Shown here piece after piece: positions 30,323 through 39,210 of a stretch of DNA of 42,094 nucleotides (position 1 is the first letter of the stretch; each line of letters opens with the position of its first letter). The translations under genes were made by a program, and so were the position numbers. The stretch lies in contig NZ_QLJH01000029.1 of NCBI RefSeq assembly GCF_003951315.1, forward strand, positions 1 through 42,094, given 5' to 3'. The DNA comes from Sphingomonas sp. S-NIH.Pt15_0812. GTDB taxonomy: Bacteria; Pseudomonadota; Alphaproteobacteria; Sphingomonadales; Sphingomonadaceae. The notes below the pieces were generated by a model that was not told where the DNA came from, searched no databases, and worked only from the letters and a program-made list of their open reading frames with translations.

Positions 30323-31645
30323 ATGGCGCTTTTCGCTCAGGGCCTGCTGCCGGCCTCCTTCCGGGGCGTGCCCTTCGCCGTCTTCGCCAGCGAGGCGATG
30401 GCGGGGCGGCGCGTCGCGCTCCACCAATATCCCGGCCGGGACGAGCCCTGGGCCGAGGATATGGGGCGCGAGGCACGACGCTTCCGCTTCCGGGGGTTCA
30501 TCGCGGACGGCGATGTCGCCTTTGCCGGCGGGCCGATCGCCTTCCAGCGCGCGACGCTGCTGGCGGCCTGCGAGAAGGCCGGCCCCGGTCTCCTGATCCA
30601 TCCGACGCTCGGCGCGCTCACCGTGTCGCTCGTCCGCTCGGCGATCGGCGAGGATCTGGGGGCGGGGTCCTTTTCGACGGTCGACCTTGAATTCGTCGAG
30701 AGCGGCAAGCGGCAATTCCCCTCGCTCCTCACGTCCGGGCGCGGACCCTTCACCGCCGCCAATCTGGTGAAGGCCGCGCTGGCGATCGACGTGGTGCGGG
30801 CCGTCGCGGTGGTCAGCCGCGCCGGCGGCACCCGCCGCCAGGCCACGGTGACGGCCGCGACCTGGAGCGCGGCGGTGGGCGAGCTGGGCGGCGATGCGAC
30901 CGCGCTCCACCGCCTGGCGGCGCGGCTGCCGGGCGACCATGGCCGCTTCGCCGCGGGCGGCAATGCCGGCTTCACTGCCACCCGCGCCTCGATCTACGAT
31001 CGCACCGCCACGATCGACGACCTGGTTGTGGCCGCCTCGACCGCGCGCACCGCGATCGGCACGGCCACCGCGGCCTTCGGCACCGCCCTGGCGAGCGCGG
31101 ATCTTGCGAATATGCAGGGCGTCGCCCCTGCCGCTGCCGCGCTGATCGCGGCGCTGGCAGCGGCCTGCGCCGATCCGGCCGATGCGATCCGGCTGCTGCT
31201 GCGCCTGCTCGCCTTCGTGCCGGGCCGCCCCGAGGCGGCGACCCCGCTAGGCCAGGCGATCGACCGGATGCTGCGTCGCGCGACCGCGGCCGAGCTGGTG
31301 CTGGCGATCGGCCGCTACCAGCCGACGAGCGGCGACGATGCCGGCGCGATGATCGCACGCTGCGGCGATGTGCTGGACGCGCTGGCGACCGCGGCGGCCG
31401 ATGCCGACGAGGATGACAGCTACCGCGCGATGCGCGCAGCGCGTGGCGCGATCGTAGAGGATCTGCGCGCCCGGGCGGCGACGATGGCGCGCCTGCGCGA
31501 CTTCGTCTTAACGGCCGCGCTGCCGAGCCTGGCTCTCGCCCAGCGCCTCTACCGCGACAGCGATCGCGCCGACCAGCTCGTGACCCAGATCGAGCCGGTC
31601 CACCCGCTCTTCATGCCAGCGCGCTTCCAGGCGCTGGCGGCATGA
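30323..31645 (+). CDS. DNA circularization/baseplate hub protein (Mu gpN-like)
   Basis: 440 residues, with GGAGGAGAG upstream. The opening L-P-A-S-F-R-G-V-P-F, then H-Q-Y-P-G-R-D-E-P-W-A-E-D-M-G and F-R-F-R-G-F-I-A-D-G-D is the DNA_circ_N domain of Mu gpN. The old name comes from DNA circularization; structurally the family belongs to the tail hub. The C-terminal half is helical and Ala-rich. It overlaps the next gene by four bases. Confidence 0.87.
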   Translation: MALFAQGLLPASFRGVPFAVFASEAMAGRRVALHQYPGRDEPWAEDMGREARRFRFRGFIADGDVAFAGGPIAFQRATLLAACEKAGPGLLIHPTLGALTVSLVRSAIGEDLGAGSFSTVDLEFVESGKRQFPSLLTSGRGPFTAANLVKAALAIDVVRAVAVVSRAGGTRRQATVTAATWSAAVGELGGDATALHRLAARLPGDHGRFAAGGNAGFTATRASIYDRTATIDDLVVAASTARTAIGTATAAFGTALASADLANMQGVAPAAAALIAALAAACADPADAIRLLLRLLAFVPGRPEAATPLGQAIDRMLRRATAAELVLAIGRYQPTSGDDAGAMIARCGDVLDALATAAADADEDDSYRAMRAARGAIVEDLRARAATMARLRDFVLTAALPSLALAQRLYRDSDRADQLVTQIEPVHPLFMPARFQALAA

Positions 31646-32754
31646 CGGCCGGCGTGGTGACGATCGTCACCGAAAGCCAGAATAGGGCCACGTCCGCCGC
31701 TGACGAGATCCAGGTGTCGGGGGGGCGGCGGCTGACCGGCTGGATGGACGTGGCGATCACGCTGCGCGCCGAGGCCTTTCCCAACGACTGGTCGCTGACG
31801 GCGACGTCTGCGACGCCGGCCGGGGACAAGATCGCGGTGGCGGAGGGCGACTTCGCGCGCATCCTGATCGACGACGACATCGTCGTGACCGGCTATGTCG
31901 ACCGGGTCGCGACCGGCGGCGATCGCCAGGACCACCGTGTCGCGCTGATCGGGCGCGGCCGGACACAGGACCTGGTCGACTGTTCGGCGGAATGGGAGGC
32001 CGGTGGCCAGATCCTGTCTGCCACTGCGCTGGAGATCGTCACCCGGCTTGCCGAGCCTTACGGGGTCGAGGTGGCGCTCGGCGACGGCGCCAGCGCGGGC
32101 GATCCGGTCCCGCAATTCAACCTGACCTATGGCGAGACGCCGGCCGCGATCATCCAGCGCCTGGCGCGCAATGCCGGCCTGCTCGCCTATGAAGCACCCG
32201 ATGGCCGGCTGCTGCTGGCGGCGGCCGGATCGACCCGCGCCGCCAGCGGCATCGCCTACGGCGTCAATGTCGAGGCGTACAATGTCACCCGGTCGATGGA
32301 CCAGCGGATGAGCGAGATCGTCTGCGCCTGGGCAGGCCAGGACCTCTGGTCCGACCTCGGCGAGGGCGGGTTCTTCTTCCATACCGAGCGCGATCCGGGA
32401 GTGCGCCGGCACCGCCGCCTCTATCTGGTGCTGGAGCAGTCCGCGCTGGGCCAGGAGCTGACGATCCGCAAGGCGCGGTGGGAGACGGCGCGCCGCGCCG
32501 GCCGCGCGCTGGCGGTGGAGGTGACGATCGACAGCTGGCGCGACACCGCCGGCCGGCTCTGGCTGCCGAACACGCTGGTCGACGTCGACCTGCCGGGCGC
32601 GAAGGCGTCGCTGTGCATCGCCGAGGTGCAATTCATCCGCAATTCGGAGGAGGGCACCATCGCGCGCCTGTATCTCCTGCCGCCCGAGGCCTTCCAGCCC
32701 GAGCCGATCAGCCTCTCGCCGGTCAACCTCAACGACATCCAGGCCGCGCCGTGA
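31642..32754 (+). CDS. Baseplate hub protein (Mu gp44/gpP-like)
   Basis: 370 residues. S-G-G-R-R-L-T-G-W-M-D-V-A-I-T-L-R-A-E-A-F-P-N is the typical N-terminus of Mu gp44, and the later domain carries G-Y-V-D-R-V and the Q-R-L-A-R-N-A-G-L-L-A-Y segment. It forms the trimeric hub on which the spike sits, equivalent to T4 gp27. It overlaps the spike gene (GTGA). Confidence 0.9.
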   Translation: MTAGVVTIVTESQNRATSAADEIQVSGGRRLTGWMDVAITLRAEAFPNDWSLTATSATPAGDKIAVAEGDFARILIDDDIVVTGYVDRVATGGDRQDHRVALIGRGRTQDLVDCSAEWEAGGQILSATALEIVTRLAEPYGVEVALGDGASAGDPVPQFNLTYGETPAAIIQRLARNAGLLAYEAPDGRLLLAAAGSTRAASGIAYGVNVEAYNVTRSMDQRMSEIVCAWAGQDLWSDLGEGGFFFHTERDPGVRRHRRLYLVLEQSALGQELTIRKARWETARRAGRALAVEVTIDSWRDTAGRLWLPNTLVDVDLPGAKASLCIAEVQFIRNSEEGTIARLYLLPPEAFQPEPISLSPVNLNDIQAAP

Positions 32755-33320
32755 CCGGCTGGCTGTCCACCATCTTCGGCCTGGGCCGGCTGCGTCTCAT
32801 CGACGATAGCGGCCCGGTCCAACGGGGCCAGGTCGATCAGGGCGCGCTGGTGGGCGGCGTGCGCCGCCTCACCGACAATGTCCCGATCGTCGGCGCCTTC
32901 GGCTTCGGCAGCGTGCCGCCGATCGGCGCCGAGGTGCTGGTGGCGCGCTGCGGCGACGACCGGGCGCAGTCGGTCGGCATCGCCACCAACCACCAGCCGA
33001 GCCGGCCGCGCGGCCTGAAGCCGGGCGATGCGATCGTCTATGACGTTCGCGGCCGGTCGATCCGCCTGGACGGCGACGGCATGACGATCGACGGCAAGGG
33101 TGGCCCGGTGACGATCGTCAACGCCAGCGCGGTGACGATCAAGAGCCAGAGCAAGGTGCGGATCGAAGCGCCGTCGATCGAATGCACCGGCGATATCGTC
33201 AGCCGGGCCGGCGGCACGCCGGTCAGCCTCAACGACCTGCGCGATGCCTATGTCGCCCATGTCCATACGGGCGTCCGGACCGGCAGCGACAAGTCGCTCG
33301 GTCCCGACAGGAAGGCCTGA
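32751..33320 (+). CDS. Baseplate spike protein (Mu gp45/gpV-like)
   Basis: 189 residues from GTG 32751. An OB-like N-terminal domain (SVPPIGAEVLVARCGDDRAQ) is followed by a short beta-repeat region (IVNASAVTIKSQSKVRIEAP) and an A-H-V-H-T-G motif near the end. In Mu gp45 and P2 gpV a HxH at the tip binds iron, so this is likely the membrane-piercing spike. Confidence 0.9.
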   Translation: MTGWLSTIFGLGRLRLIDDSGPVQRGQVDQGALVGGVRRLTDNVPIVGAFGFGSVPPIGAEVLVARCGDDRAQSVGIATNHQPSRPRGLKPGDAIVYDVRGRSIRLDGDGMTIDGKGGPVTIVNASAVTIKSQSKVRIEAPSIECTGDIVSRAGGTPVSLNDLRDAYVAHVHTGVRTGSDKSLGPDRKA

Positions 33321-33323
33321 CCC

Positions 33324-33833
33324 ATGGCGGATATCGCGACCGGCTGGCGGATCGATGCCGGCGACTGGAGCGTCGTGGCTCCCGAACAGGTGATCTGGAC
33401 CGACGAGACCGGCCGCGCGATCGTCGACGAGGCGGGGCGGCCCGTCTCCTATGTCTTCACCGCGGGCGGCGACCTGGCGGTTGGCGACGATCTCTTCACC
33501 GCCGTCCTGATCAGCCTCTTTTGCGATGCCGCGGCCGGCGATGACGATGCGATCCCTGACGGCTCGGGCGATCCACGCGGCTGGTGGGCGGGTGAGATCG
33601 GCTCGCGCCTGTGGCTGCGCGCCCGGGCCCGCGCCAATGCCGCCACGCTGGCGATCGTAAAGGTCGATATCGAGCAGGCGCTCGCTTGGCTGGTCACGGA
33701 CGGCGTCGCCGCCCGGATCGACGTCACCACCGCCTGGGCCGCGCCCGGCCTGCTCGGCGCGCTGGTTCTGATCCTGCGCACCGATGGCACCCGCCGGGCG
33801 CTGCGCTTCGCTTATCTCTGGGAGAATAGCTGA
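33324..33833 (+). CDS. Baseplate wedge protein (Mu gp46 family)
   Basis: 169 residues. D-L-F-T-A-V-L-I-S-L-F-C-D, then D-P-R-G-W-W-A-G-E-I-G-S-R-L-W-L is the signature of the phage GP46 family. It should take the place of gpW/gp25-type proteins in the baseplate. It abuts the gp47 gene. Confidence 0.92.
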   Translation: MADIATGWRIDAGDWSVVAPEQVIWTDETGRAIVDEAGRPVSYVFTAGGDLAVGDDLFTAVLISLFCDAAAGDDDAIPDGSGDPRGWWAGEIGSRLWLRARARANAATLAIVKVDIEQALAWLVTDGVAARIDVTTAWAAPGLLGALVLILRTDGTRRALRFAYLWENS

Positions 33834-34972
33834 TGCCCTTCGATCGTCCGACGCTCGGCACCCTGCGCCGCCAGGCGGCGACCGACATCAACGCCGCGCT
33901 GCCGGGCGTCGACGCGCTGCTCCGCTATTCCAATCTCGGCATCCTCGGCGACGTCCAGGCGGCGATGACCAGCGGCCATTATGGCTATCTCGACTGGATC
34001 GCGCGCCAGTCGGTGCCCTTCACCGCGACCGGCGAATATCTGGAGGGCTGGGCGGCGCTGAAGGGCGTGACCAGGAAGCCGGCCACGCCGGCAAAGGGCG
34101 CGGCGCGCTTCGTCGCGGCAGTCGGCACCGAGATCCCCGCCGGCACGACGCTCACCCGCTCGGACGGCGTCACCTATCGCACCACCGATGCCGCCAGCGT
34201 CGCGGACGGCGCGGTCACCGTCGCCTTCCTCGCCGACGTGGCCGGCGCGGCCGGCAACGCCGATGCGGGCGTCACGCTCTTCCTGGGCGCCGCGCTGCCG
34301 GGCGTGGCGTCCACCGGCGCGGCGGTGGCGGCGATCACCGGCGGGGCGGCGGTCGAGGAGGATGCGAATCTCCGCACCCGGATGCTCGCCGCCTATGCCT
34401 CGCCGCCCCAGGGCGGATCGATCACCGACTATCCCGGCTGGGCGCTGGAGGTGCCGGGCGTGACGCGCGCCTGGATCAAGCCCGGCGCGATGGGGCCGGG
34501 CACGGTCGCGGTCTATTTCATGATGGACCAGGCGCAGGCGGCAAAGGGCGGCTTCCCGCAAGGGACGAACGGCTGCGCTGCGATGGAGGCGCGCGACACG
34601 GCCGCGAGCGGCGATCAGCTCGCCGTCGCCGATGCGATCTTCCTGAAGCAGCCGGTTACTGCGCTCGTCTATGCGGTCGCGCCGACCGCCAATGCCCTGA
34701 CCCTGACGATCGCCAACCTCGGCGGCCTGACCGACGAGCGGAAGGCGGCGGTGGCGGCGGCCGTGCGCGGCGCGCTCTTCGCCGGCGCGGTGCCGGGCGG
34801 CGTCACCCATGTCGCGGCGATTGAGGCGGCGATTTCGGCCACCGCCGGGACCGCGGGCTTCGTGCTGACCGGCATCGCCGCGACCGCCGGCACCGTCGGG
34901 AATGGCGGCATCGGCAATATCAGCTCCAACGCCGGCGCGCTGCCGGTGCTGGGCGGGATCGTCTGGGCCTGA
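33833..34972 (+). CDS. Baseplate J protein (Mu gp47-like)
   Basis: 379 residues: F-D-R-P-T-L-G-T-L-R at the start, then Y-L-E-G-W-A-A-L-K-G-V and the G-G-A-A-V-E-E-D-A-N-L-R-T-R-M-L-A region typical of baseplate J/gp47. It links the wedge to the sheath starter. It has a one-base overlap with the next gene. Confidence 0.92.
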   Translation: MPFDRPTLGTLRRQAATDINAALPGVDALLRYSNLGILGDVQAAMTSGHYGYLDWIARQSVPFTATGEYLEGWAALKGVTRKPATPAKGAARFVAAVGTEIPAGTTLTRSDGVTYRTTDAASVADGAVTVAFLADVAGAAGNADAGVTLFLGAALPGVASTGAAVAAITGGAAVEEDANLRTRMLAAYASPPQGGSITDYPGWALEVPGVTRAWIKPGAMGPGTVAVYFMMDQAQAAKGGFPQGTNGCAAMEARDTAASGDQLAVADAIFLKQPVTALVYAVAPTANALTLTIANLGGLTDERKAAVAAAVRGALFAGAVPGGVTHVAAIEAAISATAGTAGFVLTGIAATAGTVGNGGIGNISSNAGALPVLGGIVWA

Positions 34973-35727
34973 TGCGCTACGACGAACCGGTTTTCGGCGC
35001 CGATCCGGGCTATGATGGCGAGCCGGTCCTCAATCCGCCCGAGACCGGTCCCGCTCCGATCTCCAGCCCCGCGCCGCCTCAGGCGGCCGAGCCGACCCGC
35101 TATGCCGGCGGGATCTACATCCCCGCCGCCCCGCCGACCCCGCGCGCCGCGCCGACCCACCTGCCGGTGCCCGTCGTCACCCGGCCGCCGCGCTACCGCG
35201 CCGGCGACTATGCGACCGCCGCCCGCGCGCTTCTCCCGCGTGGCCGCGCCTGGTCGACCGATCCCGACAGCGTCCAGGGCCGGGTGCTGGCGGCGATCGG
35301 CGAGGGCTTCGCGCGCAGCGACGCGGCCGCCACCACGCTCCTCGCCGGCACCCTGCCGGGCGCGGAGACGGCGATGCTGCCCGAATGGGAGGCGACGCTC
35401 GGGCTGCCCGACCCGGCGCTGGGCGATGCGCCGACGATCGCGCAGCGGCTTGACCAGGTGCGCGGCCGCTTCGTCGGGATCGGTGGGCAGTCACGCGGCG
35501 CCATCATCGCCTTTGCCGCGGCACTCGGCTTCACGATCCGCATCACCAATTTCGCGCCCTTCCGCGCCGGGCTCAGCACCGTCGGCAATCCGGTGGCGTC
35601 GGACGCCTGGTCGTTCGTCTGGGGCGTCACCGTCACCGCCACCACCGGCGCGCTGCCGATCGCCGCCCTGATGCGCGAGCTGGATGCGATCAAGCCGGCC
35701 GAGACCACCGTCATCCTTCTCACTTAA
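34972..35727 (+). CDS. Tail protein, YmfQ/DUF2313 family (Mu gp48-like), N-terminally extended
   Basis: 251 residues. The family core starts near residue 75 (Y-A-T-A-A-R-A-L-L-P-R-G-R-A-W) and includes R-L-D-Q-V-R-G-R-F-V-G-I-G-G-Q-S. Residues 1-70 are a Pro/Ala-rich extension (PETGPAPISSPAPPQAAEPT) not usual in the family; it may be a flexible arm. In Mu this protein sits at the baseplate edge near the fibres. Confidence 0.85.
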   Translation: MRYDEPVFGADPGYDGEPVLNPPETGPAPISSPAPPQAAEPTRYAGGIYIPAAPPTPRAAPTHLPVPVVTRPPRYRAGDYATAARALLPRGRAWSTDPDSVQGRVLAAIGEGFARSDAAATTLLAGTLPGAETAMLPEWEATLGLPDPALGDAPTIAQRLDQVRGRFVGIGGQSRGAIIAFAAALGFTIRITNFAPFRAGLSTVGNPVASDAWSFVWGVTVTATTGALPIAALMRELDAIKPAETTVILLT

Positions 35728-35737
35728 GCGAGGCCTC

Positions 35738-36307
35738 ATGCACCGTATCGATGGGCCGACCCGGTCGGCCGTCCTGCCACCGCCTGCCGCGGCCGGCACC
35801 GGCAATGCGTCGCCCGGCTATTTCGGCCATGGCAATCCCCAGATGGGGACGCCGCCCACCACGCTGGATGTCGACTGGGCCAATATGGTCCAGGAGGAGA
35901 TGTGCGGCGTGGTCGAGAATGCCGGCATCGCGCTCGACAAGGGCAAGCGCAACCAGCTGCTCAGCGCGCTGCTCGCCACCTTCGTCGCCAAGGGCGGCGG
36001 CAGCGACTTCTATCTGGGCCAGGCCGGGGATTTCAGCCTGCCCTTGGGCGGCGGCTTCATTCTGAAGGGCGGCAGCGTGACCGGCAGCTTCTCGGAAGGA
36101 TCGGTCGATATCGCCTTCGCCAAGCCGTTTCCGACCGCCTGCCTCGTCGCCGTGCCGATCGTCGTCAACACCAGCGACCGCACCGACCGCGACACCTGGG
36201 CGCAGCGGGTGAGCCGCACCGCCGCAGGCTTTCGGGTGAAGATCCAATGGGCGGGGACCACCGGCAATTCGGCCGATGGCATCGACTGGATCGCAGTGGG
36301 GAACTGA
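35738..36307 (+). CDS. Tail fibre-type protein (gp53-like C-terminus)
   Basis: 189 residues from ATG 35738. The N-terminal part (S-P-G-Y-F-G-H-G-N-P-Q-M-G-T-P-P-T-T-L-D-V-D-W-A-N-M-V-Q-E-E) attaches fibres to the baseplate. The end (VDIAFAKPFPTACLVAVPIV then F-R-V-K-I-Q-W-A-G) resembles the gp53-like receptor-binding domain. It is short for a full fibre, so it may be a small receptor-binding tip beside the tailspike. Confidence 0.8.
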   Translation: MHRIDGPTRSAVLPPPAAAGTGNASPGYFGHGNPQMGTPPTTLDVDWANMVQEEMCGVVENAGIALDKGKRNQLLSALLATFVAKGGGSDFYLGQAGDFSLPLGGGFILKGGSVTGSFSEGSVDIAFAKPFPTACLVAVPIVVNTSDRTDRDTWAQRVSRTAAGFRVKIQWAGTTGNSADGIDWIAVGN

Positions 36308-36311
36308 CGAC

Positions 36312-38765
36312 ATGAGCACGATCGCCGATTATCCGCCGCCCCGTCGTCCGCTATCGGGGGAGGAGCCGGTCGCCGTCTTCCAGGACGGCCGCCAGGTCGC
36401 GCCCACCATCCGCCAGGTCGGTGACTTCGTCAGCGATCAGGTCGAAGTCGTCGCCGATCGCGCCGAGCGCGCGGCCGACGATGCGCGCACCGCCTCTGCG
36501 GTCGCGGCCGCCGCGATCGGGGGCGTGATGTATCCGAGCGTCGCGGCCGGACTGGCGGCGACTGCGGACCAGGGATTCTTCACCGTCGCGACCGGCGCCG
36601 GCGGCAGCTATGCCATCCTCTACCAGCGCCAGGGCGCGGCGGCCGTCGAGATCGCGCGGATCGCGGCCGCCGGCCTGCTGGAGGTCACGCCCGAGCAATT
36701 CGGCGCGGTGGGCGACGGCCGCACCGACGACCAGCCGGCCTTCGATCGCCTCAATGCCGCGATCAAGGCGACCGGCCGGGCGTCGATCACCTTCCGCCAG
36801 GGCGCGACCTATCTGGTCGGCCGGCAGGTGGCGGGAGTGAATGGCCAGTACCTGACCGGCACCGCCTGCCTGGATGCGCGGGGGCTCGACTATATCGCGG
36901 TCGACTTCAACGGCGCGACCTTGCGGTTCAAGCCGGGAATGCGCTTCGGCAGCTTCGACCCCTCCACCGGGCAGGCGATCACGCCCGCCTTTCCCTTCCT
37001 CGATCGCAGCCGGCGCGCCGATATCGGCTGGCTGGTCCGTATCCAGGACTGCAAGCGGGTGGTCACCACCGGCGCCGGCACGCTCGACGGCAACAGCCGC
37101 ACCATGATCGTGGGCGGCGGCTGGGGCGACACTGGCTGGCAATGCATCCATTATGGCATGGCGATCGGCGGCTATGAGAGCCTGTCCGACGATGCGGTGC
37201 TCGACACCTTCGACTGCCTGCTCGACTGCTATGTCTATTCCTGGACCGGCCTGACCGAGGCGCAAGGCCCTAAGCCCGCGCGCATCCGCAACAAGCGCGG
37301 CCGCAACGCCGGGCGCAATGTCGTCTCGGTCATCGGCGGCTCGGGCATGTCCTTCGACGACTGCCTCTTCCGCGATGCCGGCGCGGGCTATCACGCCAGC
37401 GGCAGGATCGGCAGCAATCCGAAATCGTGCTTCGACATCGAAGCCGAGGACGCGATCGTCCGCCGCGTGACGCTCGGCAGCAATGTCGCGCTGATCGCGG
37501 GGCCAGGCGGCAGCACCGCGCTCGTCGCGGACAGCGGCAATTCCGCCGACATCGAATTCCGCGGCCGCGCCTGGGGCCGGCTCTGGACGTCGAAGCCGCG
37601 CACCCGCTTCATCGACGGCGAGCTGCACGGCACGTTCGGCCGGGTGCTGGGCGGGCAGGCCTCCGCAGCCGACAATACCGTGATCCAGGGCATGACCATC
37701 ACCGACGAGCCGGCGCTGGATAGCGGCTCGGGCGATACCTACCTGATCGACGTGGCCGGTGCCGGTGCCGGCGTCCAGCTGATCGGCAATGCCATCCGCC
37801 TGACCCGCACCCGCCTCCAGCTCGATGGCGCGATCACCCGGCGCAATACCATCACCGTCGCCCATTCGACCGCCACCCTCGCCAACTGTCAATTCGTCGC
37901 GATCGTCGGGGGCGACAGCGAGGGCGATACCTGGATCGACGCGATCCCGGCCGGAGCGCTGCCGGCGGATGCCTATTATGTCGAGGTCCGCGACGGCTAC
38001 CGGGCGCGGGGCACGCGGATCGTCTACAACAGCGGGCGGCTGCGCTGGTATAGCTGGTCGCCCGGCGGTGGCGGCTTCCCGCACCCCGGCCAGAAGGACG
38101 GATCGCTGACGCTGGGCCAGGACCGATCCTCGGGCCTGCTGCTGGCGCGCGGCCAGGGTCGATTCGGGGGCGGGTATTTCGGCACGCGCCTGGTCAGCTC
38201 GGCCCCCGCCATGCCGACCGCCGGCAGCTACCGTCGCGACGATCTGCTCCTTGCCGAGGCGCAGGTTGTCGAGGGCGGCAAGCTCGTCATCGGCTGGTGG
38301 CGGCTGACCGATGGCACGACCCATGTCGCCGGCACCGACTGGCAGGCGCTGACGATCGGGGGCGGGTCGGCACCGGCGGCACCCGCAGCCGTCAATTTCC
38401 AGTCGTCGGCTACGCTGGGCGGCGGGTCGGCCGGGCTCACCTATTCCAGCCGGGGCGGCTATTACGTCCAGAACGGCCGACTGGTCAGCCTGGCGATGGA
38501 CCTGACGATCGACGCGCCGGGATCGTCGACCGGCGACCTGAAGCTGTCGCTGCCCGTCACCGCCTCGGCCGGCATCACGCAGGTGCTGCCGGTCCTGATC
38601 CGCAGCGCCGGCGGCAGCCTCACCGACGCGATCGGCTATGTCACGCCCGGCGCGGACGGCCTGTTCGTCTTCAACCGGACCGCCAATCCGGACAGCTTCG
38701 TGACCCATGCCAATATCCAGGCGGGCACCACGATCACCGTCACCGGCTCGTACATCACCGCATAA
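36312..38765 (+). CDS. Tailspike with right-handed beta-helix
   Basis: 817 residues from ATG 36312. Residues ~35-65 form a short Ala-rich coiled coil. The motif E-Q-F-G-A-V-G-D-G-R-T-D-D-Q-P-A-F at ~125 marks the start of pectate-lyase-type helices in phage spikes, and the repeats run to about 560. A C-terminal beta domain (about 690-817) likely trimerises or binds receptor. Such spikes often cut surface polysaccharide; catalytic residues cannot be assigned from sequence alone. Confidence 0.87.
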   Translation: MSTIADYPPPRRPLSGEEPVAVFQDGRQVAPTIRQVGDFVSDQVEVVADRAERAADDARTASAVAAAAIGGVMYPSVAAGLAATADQGFFTVATGAGGSYAILYQRQGAAAVEIARIAAAGLLEVTPEQFGAVGDGRTDDQPAFDRLNAAIKATGRASITFRQGATYLVGRQVAGVNGQYLTGTACLDARGLDYIAVDFNGATLRFKPGMRFGSFDPSTGQAITPAFPFLDRSRRADIGWLVRIQDCKRVVTTGAGTLDGNSRTMIVGGGWGDTGWQCIHYGMAIGGYESLSDDAVLDTFDCLLDCYVYSWTGLTEAQGPKPARIRNKRGRNAGRNVVSVIGGSGMSFDDCLFRDAGAGYHASGRIGSNPKSCFDIEAEDAIVRRVTLGSNVALIAGPGGSTALVADSGNSADIEFRGRAWGRLWTSKPRTRFIDGELHGTFGRVLGGQASAADNTVIQGMTITDEPALDSGSGDTYLIDVAGAGAGVQLIGNAIRLTRTRLQLDGAITRRNTITVAHSTATLANCQFVAIVGGDSEGDTWIDAIPAGALPADAYYVEVRDGYRARGTRIVYNSGRLRWYSWSPGGGGFPHPGQKDGSLTLGQDRSSGLLLARGQGRFGGGYFGTRLVSSAPAMPTAGSYRRDDLLLAEAQVVEGGKLVIGWWRLTDGTTHVAGTDWQALTIGGGSAPAAPAAVNFQSSATLGGGSAGLTYSSRGGYYVQNGRLVSLAMDLTIDAPGSSTGDLKLSLPVTASAGITQVLPVLIRSAGGSLTDAIGYVTPGADGLFVFNRTANPDSFVTHANIQAGTTITVTGSYITA

Positions 38766-38778
38766 GGACCCGATCGCC

Positions 38779-39057
38779 ATGGCCACCGCACCCCCGGCGG
38801 GCGCGCCCGCGCCCGCGCGCCTGTCCCTCAAGGAGCTGCTGACGCTCGCCTGCACCGTCACCGCCGCGGCGGCCGTCGTCTTCGGCGTCATCCGGAGCGA
38901 CGGTCAGCGCGAGCAGCGCCTGCTCCAGGTCGAGACCGACGTGCGTCAGCTGCAACAGCGCGACGATCGTCGCCAGGAGTTGCTGAGCGCGATCGATGTC
39001 CGCACCGCCCGGATCGAGGCGACGCTCCAGATGATGACCAAGGGAGGCGCTCGATGA
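38779..39057 (+). CDS. Small phage membrane protein with coiled coil
   Basis: 92 residues from ATG 38779. A hydrophobic segment (about 21-40, LLTLACTVTAAAAVVFGVI) is followed by a charged helix (QREQRLLQVETDVRQLQQRD). Position between tailspike and lysis genes suggests a lysis or membrane role, possibly a second holin or regulator. It overlaps the next small frame (ATGA). Confidence 0.65.
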   Translation: MATAPPAGAPAPARLSLKELLTLACTVTAAAAVVFGVIRSDGQREQRLLQVETDVRQLQQRDDRRQELLSAIDVRTARIEATLQMMTKGGAR

Positions 39058-39170
39058 GCCAGCTTCCTGCCATCCTCGTCGTCATCTGCCTGGGCGTCCA
39101 GGCCGCGCCGGCATGGCCGGTGATTGTCGCGCGTCTACGTGCCCTCGGCCGCGTCGCCCGGCCGGATTGA
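39054..39170 (+). CDS. Very small putative membrane peptide
   Basis: 38 residues (MSQLPAILVVICLGVQAAPA, then a basic C-terminus). It has one hydrophobic segment and overlaps the previous stop by ATGA, which favours translation. It could be a holin-like peptide, but it may also be chance. Confidence 0.35.
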   Translation: MSQLPAILVVICLGVQAAPAWPVIVARLRALGRVARPD

Positions 39171-39210
39171 ATCCCGGCCCCGCTGGGGGCCGCCATCGGA
39201 GTTCCCATCC

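Noticed and set aside
36351..38891. Long reverse open frame opposite the tailspike
   Set aside because: It is antisense to a clear beta-helix spike and has an Ala/Asp/Arg-skewed composition.
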